From Ruminococcus sp. (GTDB lineage Bacteria; Bacillota; Clostridia; Oscillospirales; Ruminococcaceae), in the NCBI GenBank assembly GCA_017462565.1, contig JAFTQW010000028.1:1-64000 (forward strand): DNA of 64,000 nucleotides. Direction: 5' to 3'. The position numbers were made by a program, and so were the translations under genes. Under the pieces are notes generated by a model. It ran no database searches. It saw only the letters and a program-made list of their open reading frames with translations, and was not told the DNA's origin. Every line of letters begins with the position of its first letter. Within the stretch, counting starts at the first letter, position 1. This document shows positions 1 through 8,777 of the stretch, in pieces.

Positions 1-170
1 GTCAACTTACATTGGATGATTCAGACCCGTTTAACGGGTAAGCTGTAACAGTTACGCAGGAGAACGCAGCCGAATGCGTCCGTGTTGGTACGCCTTTCAA
101 GGCGTGGCTTGTATTCTGAGCCCCTATGGGCGTTTACGGAAAAACCTCCGGCTTTGCCGGGGGATGTTTA
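1..170 (+). ncRNA. Structured GC-rich sequence at window edge (possible ncRNA or IS end)
   Basis: Five short perfect or near-perfect hairpins follow one another: 25-39 (ACCCGT/ACGGGT), 64-79 (ACGCA/TGCGT), 90-105 (ACGCC/GGCGT), 120-131 (GCCC/GGGC) and 145-163 (CCTCCGGC/GCCGGGGG). The last is followed by a T-rich stretch, as in an intrinsic terminator. Base composition is far above the surrounding AT-rich DNA, and all plus-strand frames hit early stops. It could be a stable RNA, or the structured right end / guide-RNA part of an IS200/IS605-type element whose gene lies to the left of the window. The family was not recognised, and the strand is inferred only from the terminator-like end. Confidence 0.35.
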
Positions 171-363
171 TTCTTTACTTTTAGTAATTTTTTTGTGTTT
201 TGTGTGGCAAGCTACATTAAAATTCATACCGAGTATCCATTGATTTTGTTTTCAAAAAAACTGCTATATAATACCAATTCCTGATCAACCTGATGAAAAT
301 TATGAAAGATATCATTTCACCAGTTCGATTAGAAATTAGTATAACAGCAGTTATTATTATTAA

Positions 364-2295
364 TTATTCTGATTTAAGATAGCGGGAAAGCTTTTTCTTG
401 CGTTTTTCCGCATACATAATTTTGTCTGCGGCAGTAACGAATCTAAAAATATCCTCGTTCTCCTTTGGTTTTGCAATAACATAACCGGTACTTGCGCTCA
501 ATTTAAATGGATTTCCGCCTTTTTCGTTGATTTTACAAATATTTTCTTTAATTTTATTTGTCAGATGTTTTGCGTCGCTGTCAGAATAGTCGGCAGCAAA
601 AATAATAAATTCGTCTCCTCCAAAACGACAGTATACTTCTCCGGAGGAGCAGGATTCCGTAAGGACATCAGCGATATTGCAGATTGCGCGGTCTCCGACA
701 CTGTGTCCGTAAGTATCATTAATTTTTTTAAGACCGTCAAGATCAATGAACATGACCATAACATCATTCTGATTTTCAACGCATTTGCGATAAATTTCAG
801 CAGTTGCCTTAATGAATCCGTTACGGTTATAAATTCCTGAAAACGTGTCCTGAGCATAAAGTTTTTCAAGTCTGCCGACAGTATATTCAAGAAAAATAAG
901 CTTTCGGATATTTTCAAGAGAATTGCTTATGCTTATACAAAGCGTTTCAAACATTGAGTTTGTAAGAGGGGTCTGTGAATTGCTTATAACCATATATCCG
1001 AGACAGCGTTCACCGAAATGAAGCGGAATATGATAGTACAATTTTCCGCCGTTCTCATAATCGGCAACAGAGGGGAGGATGCTTTTTGTTTTAATTTTGC
1101 CGATATCATAAAATTTTCCATTTTTATATGCAATTGGCACAAACATTTCATCGGTATAGCAAGTCGGAACGTTTTTCAAATCATTATTAATAACGACTTC
1201 GGCAACGTCCGGACGTGTATTCCAGTTATCACACAGGCAAAAATAGAATTCTTCAAATCCTATCTCGGTAATATATTTTTTTAGAAGATCAATGTATTCT
1301 TCAAAGGTATTGCATCCGAGCAGGCCTGTAGATATTCTGTTAAGCGTAGACATGAAATTCTGTGATTCCTCAAATTTCATATAATTTCTGTAATTAAGTT
1401 CTTTAAATTCATTCAGGTTATGAGAGACATTTTGACAGCATCCGCAGCTTTCAGTAAAACGTGCGGACATATTCAATATGATATTTCTCTCCTGAGGCTG
1501 CCTAATAAGGTGATTGTAAAGCATTTTGCAGGCAAGACGTCCTGAAAGAGTAAGCGGACGGTCAACGGAAGTAAGTTCGACCTGGTAATTATGAGTGCTA
1601 TATGTATTGTCAAATCCGGTAACAGCGATATCAGCAGGAACGGAATATCCTTCTGCCGTAAGCCTGTTTATAGCAGATGCAGCCATGACGTCATTTGCAC
1701 AGATTATAGCTTCCGGCATAACTTTATCACGCATTATAAAATATTCAGCAGCAGCCTTGCCGGAGTGCGAACGGAAATCGCCGTAATATATATTTTCGCT
1801 GCTTATAGGAATATTTTTTTCATTAAGAACATCAAGAAAAGCGTTTAAACGGTCAGCACTTTCCGGATTATCAGCTGGACCCGATATATAGCCGAATTTT
1901 GATAAGCCATGAACATTTATAAGATGCTCTGTAATTTGTCTCATAGCAGTTTTATTATCAATTCCAATATAGTATAAGTATGGAATATCTCTGTCAATAC
2001 TTACGGCAGGAATACCAGCTTCCTTAATGCGGGAAAGAATATCGGAAATAACCGGCTGATAGGCAATAGTATTAGTAAGCAGTATAGCGCCGTCGAACTC
2101 TTTGAAATCGGGAAGACTAAAAATGTTGAATTCACCTGTATCGTGCCTTGGATTAATCATAGCGCCGCTGAATGAAACGAATGCGGAAACATTAAAAGAA
2201 AAATCTGCGGCAGATGATGCGATACCGTTAAGGATGGCGCTTTGATAGCTTTGGTTAATTTCTTCAATAATAAGTGCAATCTTATAGCTTGACAT
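364..2295 (-). CDS. LacI-type sensor / GGDEF diguanylate cyclase fusion
   Basis: Predicted signalling enzyme making cyclic di-GMP from GTP in response to a small ligand. Residues about 1-285 read as a LacI/PBP1 periplasmic-binding fold without the usual N-terminal helix-turn-helix or a signal peptide, so the sensor is cytoplasmic. A Cys-rich CGCC hinge follows near residue 290, then a GAF-like region to about 475, and a GGDEF domain with an intact RFGGDEF active site near residues 557-563. No RxxD inhibitory site lies at the usual position before GGDEF. The gene is monocistronic and followed by AT-rich DNA. The domain order is clear; the ligand is unknown, with a sugar the most likely guess given the LacI fold. 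Confidence 0.85.
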   Translation of the reverse strand: MSSYKIALIIEEINQSYQSAILNGIASSAADFSFNVSAFVSFSGAMINPRHDTGEFNIFSLPDFKEFDGAILLTNTIAYQPVISDILSRIKEAGIPAVSIDRDIPYLYYIGIDNKTAMRQITEHLINVHGLSKFGYISGPADNPESADRLNAFLDVLNEKNIPISSENIYYGDFRSHSGKAAAEYFIMRDKVMPEAIICANDVMAASAINRLTAEGYSVPADIAVTGFDNTYSTHNYQVELTSVDRPLTLSGRLACKMLYNHLIRQPQERNIILNMSARFTESCGCCQNVSHNLNEFKELNYRNYMKFEESQNFMSTLNRISTGLLGCNTFEEYIDLLKKYITEIGFEEFYFCLCDNWNTRPDVAEVVINNDLKNVPTCYTDEMFVPIAYKNGKFYDIGKIKTKSILPSVADYENGGKLYYHIPLHFGERCLGYMVISNSQTPLTNSMFETLCISISNSLENIRKLIFLEYTVGRLEKLYAQDTFSGIYNRNGFIKATAEIYRKCVENQNDVMVMFIDLDGLKKINDTYGHSVGDRAICNIADVLTESCSSGEVYCRFGGDEFIIFAADYSDSDAKHLTNKIKENICKINEKGGNPFKLSASTGYVIAKPKENEDIFRFVTAADKIMYAEKRKKKLSRYLKSE

Positions 2296-2839
2296 TTGTT
2301 AGTAACACCCCTTTACGTATTATTATGATATGCAGAAAAAGGCTGCACATTGAAAATATCATCTGTATATTAAGCATTATTGCAAATAAAATTATTTTTT
2401 ATTATACAATAGCTTTGAGTCAATGCTGCACAAAGTCCGACTGACGTTTTTTCAGGTAATATGCTTGCATATTTTACGTCATTTCATACAAATTCTTCCC
2501 GCAATGCGTCGTATCGCTATGTTAAATTATGCAATCTGACCACATATTTGCTGCATAATTCTTTTTCAGCATTGCATTAAGTATAAATAATCCAAATTAT
2601 AACATAAATTATAACATCAAGTAAAACACAGATGTATTTCATTAAAGCTTATATATATTTTACAATATTTTTCAATAAAAATCAATAGTTTTTTATTATA
2701 AAAATCTTTATTGTCATTAATATTTTTTTAATATATGCGTCAAAATTTGTAATTTATATAAAGTTCAACACAAAAAAGCCGAAAAATATTGGCTTGATTT
2801 GAGAAAAATATGACAGAATGCCGAAAATTCAGTCTTTTA
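2296..2839. other. AT-rich intergenic stretch, no gene seen
   Basis: Roughly 540 bases separate the divergent GGDEF gene and ppa. No open frame with a ribosome site was found. It holds short palindromes, such as AATATGC/GCATATT at 2459-2474 and AAGCC/GGCTT at 2776-2795, but nothing resembling a known riboswitch. It presumably carries the promoter of the minus-strand GGDEF gene, although no good -35/-10 pair stood out. Confidence 0.5.
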
Positions 2840-2867
2840 TTGACAAATCCTAAAAAAATGATATACT
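2840..2867 (+). promoter_or_regulatory. Sigma-A promoter of ppa-prs
   Basis: TTGACA at 2840-2845 and TATACT at 2862-2867 with a 16-bp spacer, about 85 bp before the ppa start codon. A CCGGA/TCCGG inverted repeat lies in the short leader. Confidence 0.75.
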
Positions 2868-2952
2868 TAATATAGGTATTTCTGTTTTATCAGCAGAAAA
2901 TTGTAATTATTCTATCCGGACTTTATTTCCGGGTAAGATGCGGAGGGAATAT

Positions 2953-3483
2953 ATGAATATCTGGCACAAAATAAGTCCAAAAAGAATCAGTCCCGACCAT
3001 TTCTATGCAGTTATTGAAATCGGAAAAGGAAGCAAGATCAAGTATGAGCTTGATAAGGAGACCGGTCTTATAAAAATGGATCGTATTCTGCATACCTCAA
3101 CCCATTATCCGGCGAATTACGGCTTTATTCCTCGTACCTATTCCGATGACAACGATCCGCTGGACGTTCTGGTGCTTTGTTCGGAAAAGCTGATTCCGCT
3201 TACATTGGTGAAATGCTATCCAATAGGCGTTATCAGAATGCTTGATAACGGGCATCGTGATGATAAGATCATCGCTATTCCGTTTGAAGATCCGAATTAT
3301 AATATGTATACCGACATCGAAGAGCTTCCAAAGCATATCTTTGATGAAATGACACATTTCTTTACGGTTTATAAGGAACTGGAAAATAAAACAACGGCAG
3401 TTAATGAGATCGACCATGCAGATGTTGCAAAACAGATCATCGCACAGGATATAGAATCTTATATCAATAATTTCTGCAAGTAA
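2953..3483 (+). CDS. ppa: Inorganic pyrophosphatase, family I
   Basis: Hydrolyses pyrophosphate to two phosphates in the cytosol, pulling biosynthetic reactions forward. The family I signature is visible as [11 protein letters not shown], whose acidic residues bind the metal ions, and the 176-residue length fits bacterial family I enzymes. The start is placed at the ATG at 2953, because the upstream in-frame ATG at 2938 overlaps the GGAGGG ribosome site at 2942-2947. The gene lies 26 bp before the PRPP synthetase, a pyrophosphate-linked neighbour, and both probably share the promoter at 2840. Confidence 0.95.
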   Translation: MNIWHKISPKRISPDHFYAVIEIGKGSKIKYELDKETGLIKMDRILHTSTHYPANYGFIPRTYSDDNDPLDVLVLCSEKLIPLTLVKCYPIGVIRMLDNGHRDDKIIAIPFEDPNYNMYTDIEELPKHIFDEMTHFFTVYKELENKTTAVNEIDHADVAKQIIAQDIESYINNFCK

Positions 3484-3509
3484 TTTCAGCCGCAGCTGCG
3501 GACGTATTA

Positions 3510-4697
3510 ATGAAAGGAGTATCGCACAGAAGACTTGTGCGAAAATATTTTATGACAGCTTCAAGTGAAATTTTATTCGGACGTGACTCTAATGTTGCTC
3601 CCATCGGAATAATTGCAATGAACAGCGTTACAGAGCTTGGCAACAAGATAAACGGTTATCTTGTAGACTGGGCAGATAAGGGAGGAGTAAGCGTTGATAC
3701 TTTCCTTCTTGAAAGCGAATGCCCTCGTTTTTCTTCAGGAGACGGAAAGGGACTTATCAAATCGACAGTGCGTGGAAAGGATCTTTTCATTATCGTCGAT
3801 GTTGGAAATTACAACATAAAATATAATTATTTCGGAATGGAAAATGCTATGTCGCCTGACGATCATTTTCAGGATTTAAAAAGAATTATTCAGGCCGCAA
3901 GCGGTAAAGCTCACAGGATCAACGTTATTATGCCTGTTCTTTACGGCGGCAGACAGCACAGAAGAAGCTATCGTGAATCTCTCGACTGTGCCTGTGCTCT
4001 TCAGGAACTGGAGGCAATGGGAGTTTCTAATATAGTAACTTTCGATGCGCATGACCCAAGAGTTCAGAATGCAGTTCCGCTTATGGGATTCGACAATGTA
4101 ATGCCGACATATCAGGTTCTTAAAGCTATGCTGAAAGATATTAAGGACATTAATTTCTCAAAGGACAAGTTCATGGTTGTAAGTCCTGATGAAGGCGCTC
4201 TCAACAGAAATATGTATTATGCTTCTGTTCTCGGAGTTGAAATGGGAATGTTCTATAAGAGAAGAGATTATTCAACTATCGTAAACGGACGCAATCCTAT
4301 CGTTGCTCATGAATATCTCGGAAATCCTGTTGAGGGAAAAGACATTTTCGTGTCCGATGACATTATTTCCTCCGGTGAATCAATGCTTGATCTTGCTTAT
4401 GCTCTTAAAGAGAAAAAAGCCGGAAGAATCTTCACATATGCAACCTATGCTATCTTCACTAACGGTCTTGATAAATTCGACAAGGCTTATGAGGACGGCA
4501 TTATAGACGGCGTTTTCGGAACAAACCTCACTTACAGAACTCCCGAACTTCTTAGCAGACCTTGGTTCCACGAGGTTGACGTTTCCAAGTATATCGCATA
4601 CTTTATTGAAGCTATCAACCACGATATTTCAATCGGTAAGATCATTGATCCGCATGAGAAAATCGAAAATTTGCTTAAGAAATATAATATGAAGTAA
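3510..4697 (+). CDS. prs: Ribose-phosphate pyrophosphokinase (PRPP synthetase), long form
   Basis: Makes PRPP from ribose 5-phosphate and ATP for nucleotide, His and Trp synthesis. The PRPP-binding loop SDDIISSGES and the preceding FDAHDPR segment are recognisable. At about 395 residues it is longer than the typical 310-320-residue enzyme, as in a divergent clostridial subgroup. The start is uncertain: the ATG at 3510 has an AAAGGAG inside its own first codons (3513-3519), while the next ATG at 3552 is 32 bp after that site. A small GCACA/TGTGC hairpin lies between the two, so 3552 may be the true start. It is followed directly by an intrinsic terminator. Confidence 0.9.
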   Translation: MKGVSHRRLVRKYFMTASSEILFGRDSNVAPIGIIAMNSVTELGNKINGYLVDWADKGGVSVDTFLLESECPRFSSGDGKGLIKSTVRGKDLFIIVDVGNYNIKYNYFGMENAMSPDDHFQDLKRIIQAASGKAHRINVIMPVLYGGRQHRRSYRESLDCACALQELEAMGVSNIVTFDAHDPRVQNAVPLMGFDNVMPTYQVLKAMLKDIKDINFSKDKFMVVSPDEGALNRNMYYASVLGVEMGMFYKRRDYSTIVNGRNPIVAHEYLGNPVEGKDIFVSDDIISSGESMLDLAYALKEKKAGRIFTYATYAIFTNGLDKFDKAYEDGIIDGVFGTNLTYRTPELLSRPWFHEVDVSKYIAYFIEAINHDISIGKIIDPHEKIENLLKKYNMK

Positions 4698-4702
4698 TTG
4701 AA

Positions 4703-4732
4703 AAAAGCTGCGTGTTTTCACGCAGCTTTTTG
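4703..4732 (+). terminator. Intrinsic terminator of ppa-prs
   Basis: AAGCTGCGTG/CACGCAGCTT stem with a short T-rich loop, followed by a T run, six bases after the prs stop codon. Confidence 0.85.
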
Positions 4733-4754
4733 TCTTGAGGTAAGATATATAGAA

Positions 4755-5402
4755 TTATCGTGCTGGCATATCTTTGATAAGAGGCTTTAATATCTTATGT
4801 AACTTACTGACATGAGTGCCTGATGTTGGATATATTTTTGAAAAGCCCTTATTTACAGCACATTTTGTTTTTGAAGTAAGTAATACCGTTATTATTTCCT
4901 TCTTTTTATCAGCAAATATTTTTTCTTTTAAATTCTGATCACAAAATTCCCTTACTTCTTCTTCTCGTTCACTAATTTTATCTGTTTTTTCGGTAGGAAT
5001 TATAGGTTCAGGTTGATTATATTTGCAAAGTTCCGGTATGCGTTTAATTTGTATTTTACTGTTTGTAAACAGTTTAATAGGTTTATCATAACCGGTATCG
5101 TTAGATACTATAAAAAATTCAGACAACTTATTTTCTTTGGATAGCAATTCTATGTCAAATAATATTTTACAGTCTATAGCATTTTTTATCGGCATATTTA
5201 TAAGGACAAATTGAATATTTGCTTGTGACTGGTTTATTCTTCGATGCGTCCCTATCGTCATAGTAGAATGCTCTTCGCTATAATATATAAATACATTGTC
5301 CGTTTCTGATAGTTTTGCTATTCCATTCAGTCCATTAACGCCTACATTTTCATAATCAACGTAAAAATAGCGTTTATTTTTTATATTTGCTATATCAGAC
5401 AT
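4755..5402 (-). CDS. NYN/PIN-like domain protein, putative nuclease
   Basis: A 215-residue cytosolic protein. Its N-terminal 130 residues resemble the NYN branch of PIN nucleases: YVDYENVG near residue 16, an acidic CKILFDIELL segment near residue 90 and FIVSNDTGYD near residue 107 supply the conserved Asp residues of the metal site. The C-terminal part is charged and ends in a region (ITVLLTSKTKCAVNKGF) that may be a small winged-helix-like module. Family members act on RNA, but the substrate here is unknown. It is a single gene with its own promoter, AT-rich, and sits between two unrelated operons, so it may be an accessory gene. Confidence 0.65.
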   Translation of the reverse strand: MSDIANIKNKRYFYVDYENVGVNGLNGIAKLSETDNVFIYYSEEHSTMTIGTHRRINQSQANIQFVLINMPIKNAIDCKILFDIELLSKENKLSEFFIVSNDTGYDKPIKLFTNSKIQIKRIPELCKYNQPEPIIPTEKTDKISEREEEVREFCDQNLKEKIFADKKKEIITVLLTSKTKCAVNKGFSKIYPTSGTHVSKLHKILKPLIKDMPAR

Positions 5403-5474
5403 TTATTCTCCTTTATGAAATCAATACTTCATCCTTGATATGTTTTGACAAATTTCAACTCATATTATAAACCC

Positions 5475-5503
5475 ATTATACTATATTTTAAATTATAAGT
5501 CAA
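5475..5503 (-). promoter_or_regulatory. Sigma-A promoter of the NYN-domain gene
   Basis: On the minus strand TTGACT (5498-5503) and TATAAT (5475-5480) with a 17-bp spacer, about 70 bp before the start codon. The -35 box abuts the terminator of the ABC gene. Confidence 0.75.
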
Positions 5504-5538
5504 GAAAAATGCTGCACAGCATAAAAACCGTGCAGCAT
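5504..5538 (-). terminator. Intrinsic terminator of the MacB-type ABC gene
   Basis: ATGCTGCAC/GTGCAGCAT stem at 5509-5538, followed on the minus strand by a TTTTT run. It lies six bases past the stop codon. Confidence 0.8.
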
Positions 5539-5544
5539 AAATTT

Positions 5545-8508
5545 TTATTCAGTTCTTAGAGCCTCGACAGGATCTTTCTTAGCAGCAACGCTTGCAGGAA
5601 TAAGTCCGGCAATAAGCGTAAGAATCATACTTATAACGATAAGTATAACAGCTCCCGCTACAGGCACATGAGCCCTAAGCGTATCGAGACTTGTTACATG
5701 GTGGATAATGAAGTTTATCGGGAATGTAAGAAGAACCGATACTCCTATACCGATAATACCGGCAGCGAGTCCGACAAGAAGCGTTTCTGCATTGAAAACA
5801 GTTTTAACGTCATGCTTTGAAGCTCCGATAGCTCTGAGAATACCGATTTCACGGGTACGTTCAAGAACGGAAATGTAAGTGATAATTCCGATCATGATAG
5901 ACGAAACAACAAGCGAAATTCCGACAAAGGCAATAAGCAGATAAGAGATACCGCTGATAATTCCGGTTATAGACGACATAAGAAGCGCAACATAGTCGGT
6001 GTAGTGAATTACATCGGCATCAGCCTGAGAATCGTTATACTTTGCAATTTCATCAGAAATAGCGTCTTTATCCTCAAAGGACTTAGCATAGATTCTTATT
6101 GATGACGGATCTTCCGTATTTGCATAGCCAAGAATAAAGAGATTGTCCTCATATGTTAAATCAGAAATTTCTTCCGGAGTAAAATTGTCGAATACTCTTG
6201 CATAGATTTCATCGGAAAGATTTGCCGATTCAAGCTGAGCAATAAGCTGTTCGTCAGGAATTGAAGCAAGCTGAGACTGAGCTTCTGCTGCATATGAGTA
6301 GGGGAGTATCTGTGCAAGAATTTCCGGAGCATACTGATTGAATTCCTCATCGCTCAGACCTTTAAGAAATTCCATAACAGCAGCCATTTCAGAAGATTCT
6401 CCCTGAACCGACATAGCCTCTATCTGGGTGAAAAGTTCTTCACGGTTTTCAGGCTTCATATAATCTGCGATCATAAGCTGAAGCTGTTCGTCCGTTGGCT
6501 GCGAAAGCGCAAATTTTGCAACAGCAGCCTTAACAGCGTCTGAAGAATTATTTATAAATTCCTTAGCGGAAGCAGCTTTTTCTGCATCCGTAGGAGCAAC
6601 ATAATTATCGCTTCTGAATTTTTTTCCTGTAAGCAGATCATTTTCCTTATCGGCAACCTGAGCTTTAACAATATCGCTTGAATTTGTTTTTTCAATAATA
6701 TAATTTGTAAGCTCGTTCGTATAACCGATATAGCCGTTTATCATCGTAACGCTTGCATCGGGATTAGGCTTGATAAAGCCGACTACCTTAAGCTGGGTTC
6801 CGACATTCTCATTATCATAAAGAATTCCGAGACCGGATTCATTTTGAGTCAGATCGTTGTAACCGTTCCCCGTAGGATTTTTCTGATAATACTCACAGGG
6901 AAGAATAAGCTTATATCCCTGATTCATTATCTCATCGAAAGACCATTTTGTGTTGCCGTAATCTTCAATGACTTCGCCTTTCATAGCGGCTTTCAAAATA
7001 TCCTGAAAGCCTTCTGTTGATTTAAGTCCAAGGGCGTATGTTACCATATCCGGAATCTGATTTTCTTCATTGAGAACAACAACAACTTCGTCATAATTTT
7101 TCGGCCATGAACCGTAAACAACGTCATACTGATCTTCAAGCAGGGGATTGATCGGACTTCCATCATCAGCAGGAAGAAGCTCTTCCCATACGTTAACACC
7201 GAACATATCCATCATACTGCTGCTTCCGCTTGCTCCGAACATTGACGCTGAATCCTGCTGGAAATTATCCATACCCATAGCGTGAGCGTAAATCTCATTC
7301 AAGTCGGATTTAACGATAGCGCCGTTTTCATCCTTAGTAAAAATCGGCATCTGAATATCGTAGCCAAATGAAATAGCGTTAGTTCTTTCGTGTATATATT
7401 CGCTTCCGTCAAGGAATTCTTTGAACTTAGCCATGTTGTTTATCTGTTTGGCAGAAGAATTCATGGTATTGAACATATCGTACATTGCAGTATTTGCGTA
7501 AACTGTATTCGGTTCATTCTGATCTTCTGTTTTTTCAGGCTCTCCTAACATCATAGAAAACATCTGAGAAGTATCGGCAGTTTCCCTGTCTATCTGAATC
7601 GGGTAAGAGGAAAGGGTTTCTTCCTGAATATGATTTATGTATTCATTGATTCCGGTTGACAAAGAAAGAATAAGAGCAATTCCGATAATACCTATCGAGC
7701 CGGCAAAAGCAGTAAGAAGAGTACGGCCTTTTTTAGTCATAAGGTTATTGAGCGAAAGAGAAACTGCTGTCGGGAATGACATTGAAACACGTTTTTTCTT
7801 TCCTTCAGTTTCTTTTTCCTTTGTTTCTGGCTCATAGGGAGCGCTGTCATCAGTAAGCTGACCGTCTTTGATTCTGACAATTCTTGTGGCGTACTGCTCG
7901 GCAAGCTCCGGGTTATGAGTAACCATAATAACAAGCTTATCCTTAGCAATTTCCTTCAAAAGCTCCATAACCTGTATGCTTGTTTCACTGTCAAGCGCAC
8001 CTGTAGGTTCATCGGCAAGAAGAATGTCCGGATTATTTATCAAAGCACGAGCGATAGCCACTCGCTGCATCTGACCGCCCGACATCTGATTTGGTTTTTT
8101 GTGAAGCTGATTTCCAAGACCGACCTTTTCAAGAGCTTCCTTAGCACGTTTTCTTCGTTCCGATTTTGAAACGCCTGAAATAGTAAGCGCAAGCTCAACA
8201 TTTGAAAGAACAGTCTGATGCGGAATAAGATTATAGCTCTGGAAAATAAAACCTATCGAATGATTTCTGTAGGCGTCCCAGTCTCTGTCCTTATATTTTT
8301 TGGTAGAAACGCCGTTTATAATCAGATCGCCGGATGTATAATGATCCAAGCCGCCGATTATATTGAGCATAGTTGTTTTTCCGCAGCCGGAATGTCCGAG
8401 AATAGCGACAAATTCATTTTCACGGAATGTAATATTAACTCCGTTAAGAGCCGTTACCGTATTATCCCCAGCACCGTACCGCTTTACAACATCTTTAAGC
8501 TGTAACAT
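5545..8508 (-). CDS. MacB-like ABC transporter, fused ATPase and permease
   Basis: A 987-residue single-chain half transporter. The N-terminal ATPase carries Walker A GHSGCGKTT (38-46), signature MSGGQ (about 143), Walker B ILLADEPTGALD and the VTHN switch. One membrane helix (about 265-290) is followed by some 550 residues of extracellular domain and three C-terminal helices ending in the FtsX/MacB core with a RTREIGILRAIGAS coupling segment. This one-plus-three layout marks the mechanotransmission type VII family, which exports or releases peptides, lipoproteins or drugs rather than importing. The extracellular part is unusually large and rich in Asp, Glu, Ala and Met. Expressed alone from a perfect consensus promoter; substrate unknown. 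Confidence 0.88.
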   Translation of the reverse strand: MLQLKDVVKRYGAGDNTVTALNGVNITFRENEFVAILGHSGCGKTTMLNIIGGLDHYTSGDLIINGVSTKKYKDRDWDAYRNHSIGFIFQSYNLIPHQTVLSNVELALTISGVSKSERRKRAKEALEKVGLGNQLHKKPNQMSGGQMQRVAIARALINNPDILLADEPTGALDSETSIQVMELLKEIAKDKLVIMVTHNPELAEQYATRIVRIKDGQLTDDSAPYEPETKEKETEGKKKRVSMSFPTAVSLSLNNLMTKKGRTLLTAFAGSIGIIGIALILSLSTGINEYINHIQEETLSSYPIQIDRETADTSQMFSMMLGEPEKTEDQNEPNTVYANTAMYDMFNTMNSSAKQINNMAKFKEFLDGSEYIHERTNAISFGYDIQMPIFTKDENGAIVKSDLNEIYAHAMGMDNFQQDSASMFGASGSSSMMDMFGVNVWEELLPADDGSPINPLLEDQYDVVYGSWPKNYDEVVVVLNEENQIPDMVTYALGLKSTEGFQDILKAAMKGEVIEDYGNTKWSFDEIMNQGYKLILPCEYYQKNPTGNGYNDLTQNESGLGILYDNENVGTQLKVVGFIKPNPDASVTMINGYIGYTNELTNYIIEKTNSSDIVKAQVADKENDLLTGKKFRSDNYVAPTDAEKAASAKEFINNSSDAVKAAVAKFALSQPTDEQLQLMIADYMKPENREELFTQIEAMSVQGESSEMAAVMEFLKGLSDEEFNQYAPEILAQILPYSYAAEAQSQLASIPDEQLIAQLESANLSDEIYARVFDNFTPEEISDLTYEDNLFILGYANTEDPSSIRIYAKSFEDKDAISDEIAKYNDSQADADVIHYTDYVALLMSSITGIISGISYLLIAFVGISLVVSSIMIGIITYISVLERTREIGILRAIGASKHDVKTVFNAETLLVGLAAGIIGIGVSVLLTFPINFIIHHVTSLDTLRAHVPVAGAVILIVISMILTLIAGLIPASVAAKKDPVEALRTE

Positions 8509-8559
8509 ACAATACTCCCTTTCATTTATTAAATTGAAGCGGAAAAGTCCGCAAAATAA

Positions 8560-8588
8560 ATTATAGCACTATGACGAATATTTGTCAA
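8560..8588 (-). promoter_or_regulatory. Consensus sigma-A promoter of the ABC gene
   Basis: Minus strand TTGACA (8583-8588), 17-bp spacer, TATAAT (8560-8565): a perfect match at both boxes, about 50 bp before the start codon. Confidence 0.85.
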
Positions 8589-8633
8589 TTGATTTGGTAA
8601 TATTTCACAATACTTTCACATTTTAGAATCAAT

Positions 8634-8734
8634 TAGAGCGTGTTCACATAAAAATGGAAAGCACGTATTTTTGCTTGTATTCGCTAAAATTATGCTCGAA
8701 AATCCGCATATTCATTTTATGTGAACACGTTCTA
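8634..8734. repeat. MITE-like 101-bp inverted-repeat element
   Basis: A 22-23-base terminal inverted repeat: TAGAGCGTGTTCACATAAAA at the left (8634-8656, continuing AATG) and its near-perfect complement at 8713-8734, one substitution and one single-base gap apart. The 56 bases between have no coding capacity. The same outer motif TAGAGCGTGTTC recurs alone at 37463-37474 after another terminator, suggesting a dispersed repeat. No clear target duplication was found. Confidence 0.55.
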
Positions 8735-8770
8735 AAACAGCCGCTGAACTGAAAGTTCAGCGGCTGTTTT
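8734..8770. terminator. Strong hairpin terminator after the rib operon / M3 gene
   Basis: AAAACAGCCGCTGAACT paired with AGTTCAGCGGCTGTTTT around a three-base loop, a 17-bp stem. It sits seven bases past the stop of the minus-strand M3-like gene and is symmetric enough to work in both directions. Confidence 0.85.
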
Positions 8771-8777
8771 AACTGTT

